Source of the DNA: Tigriopus japonicus
Taxonomy: Eukaryota; Arthropoda; Copepoda; Harpacticoida; Harpacticidae
Reading direction: 5' to 3'
Length of the DNA: 64,000 bases
Assembly: GCA_010645155.1 (NCBI GenBank)
Contig: CM021322.1
Coordinates: forward strand, 5,638,741 to 5,702,740
Positions 45,967-56,800 of the stretch are shown here, piece by piece. The notes beneath the pieces are model-generated. The model saw only the letters and a list, made by a program, of their open reading frames with translations, did no database searches and was not told the DNA's origin. Position 1 is the first letter of the stretch, and every line of letters starts with the position of its first letter. The translations under genes and the position numbers were made by a program.

Positions 45967-48549
45967 ATGGCGGTTGTTCGTCACAAAGAAGCTATCCATT
46001 CGGGTCATTTCATGATCTCTGATTTTGAGGCTGAGGCTGAAGCAGAAGAGGATATCTCAGTCCCACAAGCCGAAGAGGGATCCAACATGCCGCAGTTGGT
46101 CTCGCCTGAAGACGTGGGGGAGATCCCTCAGGTTCCTACCAGCCTTCCTGAGCCCAATATTCCTGAAAGTGTCTTCAAAGGTCGAAGAAAAGAACAAGCT
46201 CAATCTATCATTGACATTTCTCTCAACAAACTCTTTCAAAGTATGTCGATTGCCTATCGACAAAAATTAACCTCTCCCAAATGGAACAAGTTCCGGGGCA
46301 TGAAACTTCGCTGGAAGGACAAGATCAGATTGAACAACGTAATCTGGAGATGTTGGCACATGCAGTTTATGAAAGGTCGTAATCAGTTGCTTTGCCCTTT
46401 TGCAAATCCTTTGGAAATTGATAACCATAACAGAACTGAGGGTAGCACTCTTCTTGAGGGTAAATATTGGAAGCGGCAACTTCAAACAGTGACCACGGAA
46501 TACAAGAGGTGGCGTCTATTTTATAAGAACCGTGGGAGTGAACATGAAGAAGTGGCTGGCGATGAATGGGATCAGTTGTTCCAACATCCTTTCCAACTCC
46601 TCGAGGGTAGTAAAGATGATGCTTCATTGATAACTGATGATGAATACTTTGTGGACGCACTCTTCAATTCAATTGCCCAAGACCCTCACACTCGGACCTT
46701 GGTGGGCCAAACCTTAGCCGTCCCCTTTCCGAACCCAAGAGAAATGCACAAGAATACAACTAATGCAGATTTCATACAACCTGGTCTGGTCCAACTTCAA
46801 CCAAATTTGGAGGATCTCTTTGAATTAGACTCGCTCAATCAGTTGCCAGATTGGTTGACTAATCGCTTGCCATCCATTCAAGAAGCAACGTTAGATGAGC
46901 ACTCGCTACAACAACCAGCCATGAATGGAGCCATTCCCAAATCATTGAATGGTCCAGATATGTCGGCACATTCTTCTGGGACAATCTATACCACGTTGAA
47001 TATATCTGATGTTGCTCCTCCCGCAAACAGCACACTTATGTCACCAAACGCCGTGATGACCAGCCTACAGTCCAACCATATGGAACTGAACGACGCCAAC
47101 AAATTGACCATGACTTCGTCACTTTTGCTGAACCAAAATCAGCATGAGCAGTTCCAATCCGAGTCTTTTCCTGCAACAGGAAATCATTCAATACCAACGT
47201 CTAAATTCAATCTGAATCCTTGTTCGTCGCCCGGTAGCAGTTGCTATGCTGGTCCCATACCCCATCCCAAACGAAACAGCCCAAAACATCGCATACTATG
47301 TCAAAGGGAATTTGCCAATGAGTACAACTTCACTTCGAACTCAAATACCACTTCGACTATGGCAAGAAAGTTGTCTGCCACGTCGCTCACTCATCAAAGC
47401 TCTGGTTTGCATCAAGCAGATAGTCCATATCATTTGCCATCGATCCCCACTACAATATCAGACTCCTCGATGTATTCGCAATCTGAGGGAGCCCGAGGGG
47501 TTAAAACGCGATCCTTGAGCGGTGGATCTGCCATGAGTAGATCAACTGGGTGGAAAACATCTTCGTCTCCACCTATGGGGGTCAACAGCGAGCTGATACA
47601 ATTACTGAGGTCCAATACTAAAGCGCAAACGCAAGATTCCTTTGATCATCAAGTCGCGACCAAAATCAAGTCCGAAAATGATTCTGCAAAGATAAGCACT
47701 CCATTCAAATCCTTGGGAATCCCGCCACCTCCGCCTCAATCTCAACCTCAGCCATCTTTCACAATTGGCATTGGCGGACATGTGGATTCCGGCTCGTCTG
47801 CTTCGACGAACCGTGGAAGCTCAGCAAGTGCTCTTGACAATCGGCGATTGTCGAATGCTGAACAGAAACGTAGAGGATCTATCAAGGATGGGTTTGACAT
47901 TCTCAAAGGTCTTATACCCTCCTTAAATCAGAGTAACCGAGTGAAGATTAGCAAAGCTGCCCTGCTTCATAAAGGGGGAGATCACATTCAATTGATGAAA
48001 TCAGAGCGTGCAGTGCTCAAAAAGGAGATTGATTCTCTGCGTACTCAAGTTGACTCCCTCAACCAAGATATTCTTCGTTTTCAAGCTAGCTTGCCCACAG
48101 CCTCAATTGACGTAGAAAAATCGGGCACAGAGAGTCTTTTAGCCATGGAAACTTTGTTCCACGACCATGTCAAAAACTGCACTCAACTTAATTGGAAATA
48201 TTGGGTCTTTTCGTTGCTAATGAGACCATTGTTAAAGTCTTTTCATCAGTCTGTCAAAGTCGACAGTTTCAAAGACATGGCTCGAACAAGCATGTCGTGG
48301 TTAGACCAAGAATGTTCCTTGGCACATCTCAGACCAACCGTTCTAACGGCACTCAAGGATCTTTCCACCGAGACAGATATCTTGAATAACCCGGGGCGTA
48401 TACCAGAAGAGGCTGTATTTGCAGTTCAACGACCAAAAATATCCTTTAAGGCTGAACCTAACGCATTACCAATTCAAAATGAGTCCAATGAATCTGAAAA
48501 AGAATTGGAAACATTGGATCAAGACCCATTACTCAGTGATGATTCTTGA
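45967..48549 (+). CDS. Mondo: Mondo / MLXIP-MLXIPL family bHLH-Zip transcription factor, intronless
   Basis: A single uninterrupted frame of 860 aa with start context aagaaATGG. The N-terminus has the Mondo conserved regions: IHSGHFMISDFE (residues about 10-21), then SPKWNKFRGMKLRWKDKIRL with NNVIWRCWHMQF, then LEGKYWKRQL, which form the glucose-sensing and 14-3-3/nuclear-export module of the family. A long Ser/Thr/Asn-rich activation region follows. The bHLH is near residues 625-680 (AEQKRR, VKISKAALL), followed by a leucine zipper and the C-terminal WMC/DCD segment (NWKYWVFSLLMRPL, LRPTVL, NPGRIPEEA). The partner is normally Mlx, binding carbohydrate response elements. The residue usually His in the basic region is Leu628 here. 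AATAAA lies at 48597, 48 nt past the stop. I see no poly(A) tract, so a retrocopy is possible but not shown. Confidence 0.93.
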   Translation: MAVVRHKEAIHSGHFMISDFEAEAEAEEDISVPQAEEGSNMPQLVSPEDVGEIPQVPTSLPEPNIPESVFKGRRKEQAQSIIDISLNKLFQSMSIAYRQKLTSPKWNKFRGMKLRWKDKIRLNNVIWRCWHMQFMKGRNQLLCPFANPLEIDNHNRTEGSTLLEGKYWKRQLQTVTTEYKRWRLFYKNRGSEHEEVAGDEWDQLFQHPFQLLEGSKDDASLITDDEYFVDALFNSIAQDPHTRTLVGQTLAVPFPNPREMHKNTTNADFIQPGLVQLQPNLEDLFELDSLNQLPDWLTNRLPSIQEATLDEHSLQQPAMNGAIPKSLNGPDMSAHSSGTIYTTLNISDVAPPANSTLMSPNAVMTSLQSNHMELNDANKLTMTSSLLLNQNQHEQFQSESFPATGNHSIPTSKFNLNPCSSPGSSCYAGPIPHPKRNSPKHRILCQREFANEYNFTSNSNTTSTMARKLSATSLTHQSSGLHQADSPYHLPSIPTTISDSSMYSQSEGARGVKTRSLSGGSAMSRSTGWKTSSSPPMGVNSELIQLLRSNTKAQTQDSFDHQVATKIKSENDSAKISTPFKSLGIPPPPPQSQPQPSFTIGIGGHVDSGSSASTNRGSSASALDNRRLSNAEQKRRGSIKDGFDILKGLIPSLNQSNRVKISKAALLHKGGDHIQLMKSERAVLKKEIDSLRTQVDSLNQDILRFQASLPTASIDVEKSGTESLLAMETLFHDHVKNCTQLNWKYWVFSLLMRPLLKSFHQSVKVDSFKDMARTSMSWLDQECSLAHLRPTVLTALKDLSTETDILNNPGRIPEEAVFAVQRPKISFKAEPNALPIQNESNESEKELETLDQDPLLSDDS

Positions 48550-48596
48550 TGTCCTGCATTTTGTGTCTTTGAGGGAAAATACATATACATCAATGC

Positions 48597-48602
48597 AATA
48601 AA
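48597..48602 (+). terminator. Polyadenylation signal of Mondo
   Basis: AATAAA 48 nt after the Mondo stop codon; the implied 3' UTR is very short. Confidence 0.7.
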
Positions 48603-48839
48603 GTTCTTCCGTAGCACGCCTACCTCCATTGAATTTTGTTCAATTCAATTCAAAACAGTAAATTCATCAAGAACAAAGCATTCTTACATGTTACGTATAA
48701 AAAACAAATCCGGCGTGTAGGACGTATCTACCTAATTATAAGATTTAGCCAATCCTCTGAAGAAATTATTCATGGCTAATCAAAAGTCCAAATTACAGAT
48801 AAAAGTGAAGCTACATATATGGCAGAGTTGGTTTCTTCG

Positions 48840-48938
48840 TTTGGTTTTAAGTGCAAGGTCAATTTTAGGATCAAGTCTCTTTCTTCTTCAAGTTCAATCC
48901 CATGAACCTTTCAATTAAACCTTCAATTGTATGTGGTC
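48840..48938 (-). repeat. Dispersed repeat R2, copy 2
   Basis: Reverse complement of the repeat at 35.1 kb, ending just where the degraded LINE at 48.94 kb begins, so the two may share an insertion history. Confidence 0.6.
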
Positions 48939-48939
48939 C

Positions 48940-51040
48940 AAGCAAAGATTAGGGCCGCCATTGATTCCGATGAGTTAGAGAAGGAGAGTAGAGCGATCCA
49001 GGAGGTTAGGACAAATCTGAAGGCATTTTGAGGTCGATGGTAAAACCGTCAATGATAGTGAGGTGATATGCTTAGAGATCAGTGCTCAGGTGTATTTTCG
49101 ATTCTAAAAAGGATAGGAAAAGGAGGCCATGACTCTAGTAATCTTGTTGATAGATAGTAAGGATAATCGGTTGGAGGATCTGGTACTCAGAGATCAAGAT
49201 GCTTTTGAGGCCATCAAGAGCTTAAAGCTCTCGAGTTCTCCTGGACCCGATGGTGTGACATCTCAGTTTCGGATGAAATGTTCACAGATAGAGAACCCCT
49301 GTTTTCTCCTACTTAATGCGTCGCATCTTGGATCAGGGCGAGTTTCCCTCATTGCAAGTCGCTTATGTTGTTCCAATTTTTAAGGGTGGAGATACAGGGT
49401 CGGCGGCCCAAGTGTAGACCCCTTAGGACCATCATAAGTTTGGTAGTTTTTGATAGATGTTTTCAAATTTTCAGTCAAAGAATCCCAATGTATTAAGGAA
49501 TAGAAGTTGTGTTATACATATTCCTGTTGAAGCCCTTGGGCATGGATGAGATCATGACATCGATAAAGTAATTGGGACAGTTGGCACAGTGCCTTGAATT
49601 TGTCCCTCAAGGAGAGCAAGGCAGAATTTTGGGTTGGAATGGACTCTTTGGTATCCCAGCATGTCTCACTTTTGAGGATTTACCAAGAAAACAATTCTAT
49701 GAGCCTCAATTAGATCTGAAATAGACCCTGGTTATGTACTAAAAATGCCAAAATCTACACTTGGACCGCCGACCCTGTAAGTCTCATTCTAGTAATTGTA
49801 GGCCCATTTCACTGGCCTCAAGCATGGCCAAAAATTTTTAAAAGATCAAGAAGTCCAAGCTTGTAGATTATTTGGAAGTCCATGATATCATTCTTCTGGA
49901 CAGCATGGCATGGGTTTCTAGCTCATTGTAGTACAGTAACCCAACTGGTTGACCATATTGAGCAGATTTTTGACGGGCTTGAAAGTCATGAGTCAGTTGA
50001 TGTGGTCTATCTTGACTTTGCCAAGGCCTTTGAAAAAGCAGATCATGCATGGCCTTTTGCTCAATCAACTCAAAGATTTTGGTATCCAGGGTAAGGTAGT
50101 GAATTGGATTGATAGTTCCATGAGTGAAAGGAAGCAAATGATCAGGGTTGAAGGATCATTTAGTGGCATGTATGATGTCAAGTCAGGTGTTCCACAAGGT
50201 TCAATTTTAGGTCCGCTCTTGTTTATTCTCTTTATTGCTCCTCTCCAGAAGTTTAGAACAAAAGCCAGTATTTCTTCATATGCTGATGACACAAAATTAG
50301 TTTGTGGAAGGAATGGTTAGAACCCAAAAAGTCTAGTTGATGACTTGGAGCATTTCTACTCTTGGGTAGCAAAGAGTTACATGGCTTTAAACGAGATGAA
50401 ATTCCGCACAATGACGTATGGGGCGTCAAAATTAGATTTCTGCTCAAAGACACTGGAGGTTGTGAAATTGAGTAGGCATCGTATGAAGTCCTCCTCTCTT
50501 CTTTATTGACAAATGCAAAACAGCTTACAAAATTTTGAGGTTCGTCAGGTGTAAGCTGTGAACAACTTTTTCTTGTTTTGATTTTCATAGAGTGACCGCA
50601 CATCATGCCTTTAAATCTGCCTCCTCTCTATCGTAGTTGAAGACAAGCTTGATGAAACAAGTTTTTTCAAGAGCCGAAAACTCGAACCCTTATTTCTTGC
50701 AAGCTGCTTGAACAGTTTTTCTCTTTGTTTTGATACTGTCGCTTGATCAGCTAATGCAAAGTCAATCCAATCTTTTGCCCTCTAGTCTTCGTCGGGAATA
50801 TGCAGGTGCTGATCCTCCAACAGCTTTTAAAGCAGGGTTAGATAAAATTTTGAATACTATTCCCGATCAACCCACTATTCAAGGGTTGTACAGATCTGCC
50901 AACAGTAATACGTTCCAGACCAAATAGATCAAATTTCGTATAAATAATGATTGCTTAAATTATTTTATTTATGATTTATTGATTTATTTTTACAAGGAAA
51001 TTACATTCCTTGTAGCGGTAGTAAAAAAATCGCAATGTGC
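48940..51040 (+). mobile_element. Degraded LINE copy, plus strand, with insertions
   Basis: Same family as the 3-5.5 kb LINE. Recognisable pieces in order: AIKSLKLSSSPGPDGVTSQF (49209-49270), HCSTVTQLVDHIEQI and VDVVYLDFAKAF (about 49920-50030, with frameshifts), GVPQGSILGPLLF and SSYADDTKLVCGRNG (to 50319), then a deletion, SSLLY at about 50490, and LRREYAGADPPTAFKAGLDK near 50785. The 3' tail TTCCTTGTAGCGGTAGTAAA ends near 51030. A TA-flanked MITE is inserted at 49395-49777, and about 260 bp of unrelated DNA at about 50505-50765. Clearly inactive. Confidence 0.88.
49395..49777. mobile_element. Tc1/mariner-like MITE, 383 bp, TA duplication, inside LINE
   Basis: Terminal inverted repeats of about 25 bp begin CAGGGTCGGCGGCCCAAGTG (left) and CAGGGTCGGCGGTCCAAGTG (right, reverse complement). 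The target TA is present at both edges (49393-49394 and 49778-49779). The equivalent position in the LINE copy at 3-5.5 kb reads gagataagtc without the element, so the empty site is known. A Tc1/mariner-type transposase is the likely mover (inference). Confidence 0.9.
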
Positions 51041-52256
51041 CTTTTGCCTTTCGCAAAATCGCCTTTGGCAATGCTCCGTAGGCTAGTTCCAAAAGTGAAG
51101 GTATGGGATGCAATATCAAAGGAAGGGATACATGTAAGCTGTATGGACGGAATCCAATCATTTCACGGGGAAGTTCACAACCATGGCAGCCACACATCAC
51201 ACTGGGCAAAAAATGAACTGTAACCCATTCAGTAAACTTTATTCCCAGGAAATTTCGCTAATTTTGCTGCTTGTAGCCTTTATCAGTCTTAAATTTTCCC
51301 CCATATCAGAACTCTAATCGCACCCTGTACATGTTAACTTTTGAGTGGGTGGAAAAGCAGCAGCCATTGTCATTTTACCGTTTTTTAATCGCAAAAAATC
51401 GACCATTCAACTTCGACCAACGAGCACGTACAATTTCCATTGACATAACGATTGTTAATTTTTGCACAATTTATGATTCCCTTTACAAATGAAAGTCTTA
51501 GCTGAGAAATTACACTTCACATTGAGCTTAAAATTATTAATCTGAACAGAGCTCTACTTTTTGTATGGAAATAGAAGGTCTTAAAATTTACATTTGGTCG
51601 ATTTTAATGAACTTTAAAAGACAAATATAACTTTTTCTTCTAAAATGCCGCAATCCGTTTTGTGATACTAAATACATGTAAAATCATATTGTTATTTTAA
51701 AACAATTGAATACGTTATCGAAAATCAGAAATAGATACCATGAACTGAATGAACTCAGTAATTGCGCAAGAATCATACCAAGCGTGTTACCTGTTAAAGC
51801 AATTTTCATTTTAAAATCCCTGATATCCCAGTTTTTAGAGTGAAGATAGCAATGCTTTCGATTACTCTGAGTGGCTCTGAAACATGAAAGAGCAACCCAT
51901 TTGGGCGACAAATCTATTTTTGTAAATCAATTAGTGAATTTAACAAAACAAAATGTAAAAAAATTGTCAAGAAACGCCTGATTATAAAAAGGAGGTTATG
52001 TTACAAGTGTTGAATAATCCCTGTACTCCATCCAGCAACAAGAAGGCCTGTTTGATTAATCTACATTATCTAGTTAGAAGTTTTGTAAGCCATGAAGGGC
52101 CCTCCTTTGCCAATAGTGAAAGAGACTTCTAGAGTAAGAAGAAGAGAGGAAGAGAATTCGGCCCATCAAGGTTATCTGCCCTTTTTTCTTTCGTCATAAT
52201 ATTAACTTTATCAAATGGCACTTGTATAACTGTTCTTTCGAACCTTGTCTTTTCAG
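51041..52256. other. Intergenic upstream of NDUFA7
   Basis: Noncoding; the last 150 bp probably contains the 5' UTR exon and intron of NDUFA7. Confidence 0.45.
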
Positions 52257-52586
52257 ATGTCGAAGACCCAGCAGTTCCGTGACATATCGCCGATTCTGCA
52301 AAAATTCCGAAACTTTTTATGTGGACGTGAGCTAGTCAATCCAGTTCGATTCCAACCCAACATTGCTCCTCTCAGCCCAGAAAATCCCAATCTGCCCCCT
52401 GGCCCTGCCCACAAGTTGGCTGGGAATTATTACTTCACCCGTGATGCCAGACGGGAGGTCCAACTTCCGAATGTCATTGCTGACAATGGACCAGTCAAAG
52501 CTCTGGGCTCCGGAGATAGTTCCGTGGTTTCGACCTCAAAGCCTGGACCCAAAGCTCCTGGACAAGTGTACAATTACAGCGCTTAA
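52257..52586 (+). CDS. NDUFA7: NADH:ubiquinone oxidoreductase subunit A7 (complex I B14.5a)
   Basis: A 109-aa frame whose ATG directly follows a strong acceptor (gtcttttcag), so a 5' UTR exon is expected upstream; tctaga|gtaaga near 52136 is a possible donor. The length matches the family (about 110 aa). Diagnostic segments are the N-terminal RDISPILQKFRNFLCGREL, the central LPPGPAHKLAGNYYFTRDAR and the polar C-terminal tail. NDUFA7 is an accessory subunit of mitochondrial complex I, on the matrix side near the ubiquinone module. It is not the usual cleaved-presequence type, which agrees with the absence of an obvious presequence here. It lies about 1.2 kb upstream of the ATP13A gene on the same strand, with no sign of functional coupling. 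Confidence 0.9.
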   Translation: MSKTQQFRDISPILQKFRNFLCGRELVNPVRFQPNIAPLSPENPNLPPGPAHKLAGNYYFTRDARREVQLPNVIADNGPVKALGSGDSSVVSTSKPGPKAPGQVYNYSA

Positions 52587-53833
52587 TGGATAGTGACACG
52601 CTTTGAAGCTGGGTCAAATAGACGTAGTAAAGCATTGACAAATATAGAATTTATTCAAACAACTGAAATGAAGAGGTTTTTTCCACCAATTTAGTTTCAG
52701 CAATTGGCCCTCTCTCTCAAGGACATATCTCGATGTATAATTTTGCACACATGTTCTCTTCATTAGCTCAATCAGCTAGATCTATTAATTTGCTTTCTCC
52801 TGATGACTAATAACCTCTAATTCTGTGAAATTCAAACAGTTTTATCTCGGATTTTCAGGAAAAAAAAACCTATCGCTGAGGGTTCAAAAGTATGCGTTTT
52901 TTTCGGTAGGAAAAGCAAGGAGGAGCTACAATTGGAACAATCTTGTTTTTTTAAAGTTGCAGGTTTTAAAGCTTTAGTAAGTTTCACTAAAGAACAATCA
53001 ATCCCACAACCCGAACACCCACTAGGTGCTCGTGAAAAGAGCTTGAGGTCAAACGTCACTGCAGTAGTCTTAATCGCTTAAAATATTAATGTCAAGAGTG
53101 CAATGTATATGACGCAAAGTCCTATTCCACATCCAGATCTACATATACGGAAAGACCAAAATATTTTTTCAGCGTTTCATGAAACCGTAAGTAAGAAAGG
53201 ATGAGCTAATAAGAGTTGGACGGACTCTCAAGGGATTCATGGCTTTACGCCCTTTGTGCGAATTACTGGTCCGCCCATTTATCAAAGTACGTTGTAACAC
53301 AGCTGATGAAATGAGTCCAAATACAGCTAGAGGTCCAAAATTTTCAGTGCAAGCGTGCAAGACAGCTGATGTTAATATCCCAAAACAGGCTAGCTGGCTG
53401 GCTGATTCCACCAAACTCCAAAGGAACAGCAAAAGTTCATCTGACACAAAGACACTTACGCTTCATTCACAAGCGTGCACGTTCGTAGGATGTCGTCATT
53501 TTGCCATCCGTTTTAAGATAAATCCGCTTTGAGATGGGTGTTTCTTGAGCGAATCCAGCGAATCGTTTTCAGCTTCTACTTTGGGTTTCGTGGGATTGAC
53601 CTTGCAAGTAAGTTTCTCCACAGTTGTTTCCCATAAATGACTTGAGCCAATAAGGTCAGAGAAAAAGGTCACACACAATTTCTATATACATGCTTCCTAC
53701 TTTCATCCCGCATGGATATTAAAGATGCACACAAGCTTTTACCTTGGCGTGAACGCTCTCATAGCGTTCAATCTACAACAGTTGTGGCACATGTGCATTG
53801 CTCTTTTATATTTTTCCGTCAGTTCAGTGTCAA
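52587..53833. other. Between NDUFA7 and ATP13A
   Basis: Noncoding. The terminal 15 bp includes an acceptor-like tract leading into the ATP13A start; an untranslated first exon is expected somewhere here. Confidence 0.45.
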
Positions 53834-56800
53834 ATGTCTGAGCCCAACGACTACCAAGCTTTTGTCTCTTTCAAGGATGACATCCCACTATTGCCCAATG
53901 TGAACAACAACTCCAAGAAGCCTTTCCAACTTTTGGGCATTATGCCGAACTCGATGGGCTCAACGTCCCAATTGAGTTCCATGTATGCCTCCAAAGCGGT
54001 TCTCAATGCTGGCGAGGACGACGAGTACGAGTGCCATGGGTTTCGCAGTAGTCTGCTAAGAACCATTCTGGCTCACACTGTTTCCTGGCTGCTCTTGGGC
54101 TTGCCTTACCTCCTCGGACATTGGAAACCCGAATGGCGAGTGGCTTGGTTCAAATCCAAATGCTCGTTGTACATCGCCGACACGGTTCTCTTAGTGGATC
54201 TGTTGGGAGGGGCCAGTGTGGAACATGTGACTGCTATTGACGTAGGAGAGGAGTTTCCAGATGAGTTTGCGGTTCGACCCCGAGGATTGGCGGCTTTGTT
54301 CGCGAACCTCGACACCAACCCCTTGGTTGAAAGGGACGCTCTGATGCATCGTTACTTTATCCATAAGCATGTGAAATATGCTCTGAACACGCGAGAAAAC
54401 ACCTTCTCTTCGGTGAAGGCTTTAGATCACGGTCATGCCGTGTCTCGATTTCACACGGATTTTACAGGGTACTCCACCCATGATCAGGTTCAAAGACAAG
54501 TGCTCTTTGGATTAAACAGTATCGAGATTGAAGTCAAATCGTACTTGAAGCTGCTCTTTGAAGAGGTTCTGAACCCGTTTTACATCTTTCAAATTGGTTC
54601 CATGATCTTGTGGAGCTTCGATAACTACTATTACTATGCCACGTGTATCCTGCTTATCTCGTTGATCTCTATTGGAGTATCTTTGGTGGAAACTCGCCGT
54701 CAGAGCCAGGCCCTCCATGATATGGTCTCGTCCAGCAACGATCTCACCGTCAATGTCTGTCGGGGAGGAAATGAATTCGAAGAGATCCCATCGCCGGCAC
54801 TTGTTCCTGGGGATCTGATCGCCATTCCCGCTCATGGATGCATTATGGCTTGCGATGCCGTTCTAATTTCAGGCACTTGCATCGTGAACGAATCCATGCT
54901 GACCGGAGAATCTGTGCCCGTGACCAAGTCCGCTTTACCACATGCTGACGAGGAAGAGGATTATGACATTGAGAAACACAAACGACACACCTTGTTTGCG
55001 GGGACTTCGATTATTCAAACCCGGTACTATGGAAACTCGCATGTCTTGGCTGTGGCAGTTCGGACGGGATTTCAAACGTCCAAGGGCGAGTTGATCCGTT
55101 CCATCTTATTCCCCAAGCCCATGGGCTTCAAGTTCTACAAGGATTCGATCCGGTTTATTTGTGTTCTATTTTTCATTGCTGCAATGGGGATGTGCTATTG
55201 CATTTATGTATACGTTCGTCGAGGTTCGGCGTTGAAAATGATTGTTCTGCGATGTCTCGATATTATTACCATCGTAGTACCACCTGCATTACCCGCAGCC
55301 ATGACCGTGGGCACCTACTATGCTCAAAACCGATTGAAAGCGAGCAAGATATTTTGCATTTCTCCTCAGAAAATCAACGTCTGCGGAAAATTAAAGTTGA
55401 TTTGCTTCGACAAGACTGGGACTCTGACTGAAGATGGACTCGACATGTGGGGTGTGGTGGGCATAGCCAATGATGAATTTGATCAACCTGAAAACGATGT
55501 GAGCAAGCTGAAGAATGCCTCCAAAATGAAGACGTGCTTGGCTGCTTGTCACTCACTTACTTTAATTGATAATGAGTTGACCGGAGATCCTTTGGACATA
55601 AAGATGTTTGAATCCACGGATTGGGTCTTGGAAGAAGCTGGTGAAGACACTTCTAAATTTGATATGATTATGCCTAGTGTGGTTCGACCTAAACGCTCTG
55701 GAATTTCCAGTAATGAAACGGATGACCTCGACGAAGATCTTCCTTTTGAAGTTGGTATCATTCGTCAGTTCACTTTCAGTTCGTCTGTTGCCCGCATGTC
55801 CGTGATAACACGAACCCTTGGAGCGAGAAAGTTTGACGTTTTTACCAAAGGTGCTCCGGAAAAAATTGAGACGCTTTGTCGTCCTGAAACTATACCGCAC
55901 AATTTTCACACTCAGTTGAGGCATTACACCCTTCAAGGGTTTCGAGTGATTGCCTTAGCCCATCGGACCCTGCCCGCGGAAATAAATTGGGTGAAAGCTC
56001 AGAAAATCAAAAGAGACATGGTGGAGAAAGATCTGACATTCCTCGGGTTCCTAATCATGAAAAACACCCTTAAGTTAGAAACCACGCCAGTTATTCGAGA
56101 GCTGAGATCTGCTTCCATCCGATGTGTCATGGTTACCGGAGATAACCTCCTAACAGCGATTTCGGTGGCCCGAGATTGCAAGATGATCAACCATGGTGAC
56201 AAAGTAATAGTTGTCGAAGCTCATGAGAGCGCAGATGGTTCGTTGTCTTCGGACGGATATCAAAGGGAACAATTTACCTTGTCTTTTTCGGAAACAGAAA
56301 ATGCCGAGAAGAGAGACATCTCCTTGAGAGATGATTTTAATGCGGGTTCAATTCGTGATAGTGTTGACGTGGAACGTGGTAATTTGACCACTTTGGATCA
56401 ATCATTTCGAGATTACCACTTTGCTATGACAGGAAGGACATGGGGTGTGGTTCGAAGCCACTTTCCCCATCTTCTACCAAAATTGATCCTGAAAGGAACC
56501 ATCTTTGCCCGAATGGCTCCCGATCAAAAGGCACAACTTGTGGAGGAACTCCAAGCCATTGATTACATTGTCTCGATGTGCGGAGACGGTGCCAATGATT
56601 GTGGCGCCCTCAAGGCGGCCCATGTAGGCATAAGTTTATCGGAAGCCGAAGCCTCCGTGGCAGCCCCTTTCACGTCGAGTATCCCAAATATCACATGTGT
56701 GCCCATTGTCATCCGCGAAGGCAGATGCGCTCTGGTCACTTCTTTTGGAGTGTTCAAGTATATGGCTCTGTACTCCATGATTCAATTCGTTTCCGTCCTC

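Noticed and set aside
49868..50137. Minus-strand frame in the 49.9 kb region as a gene
   Set aside because: It is antisense to the degraded LINE reverse transcriptase.
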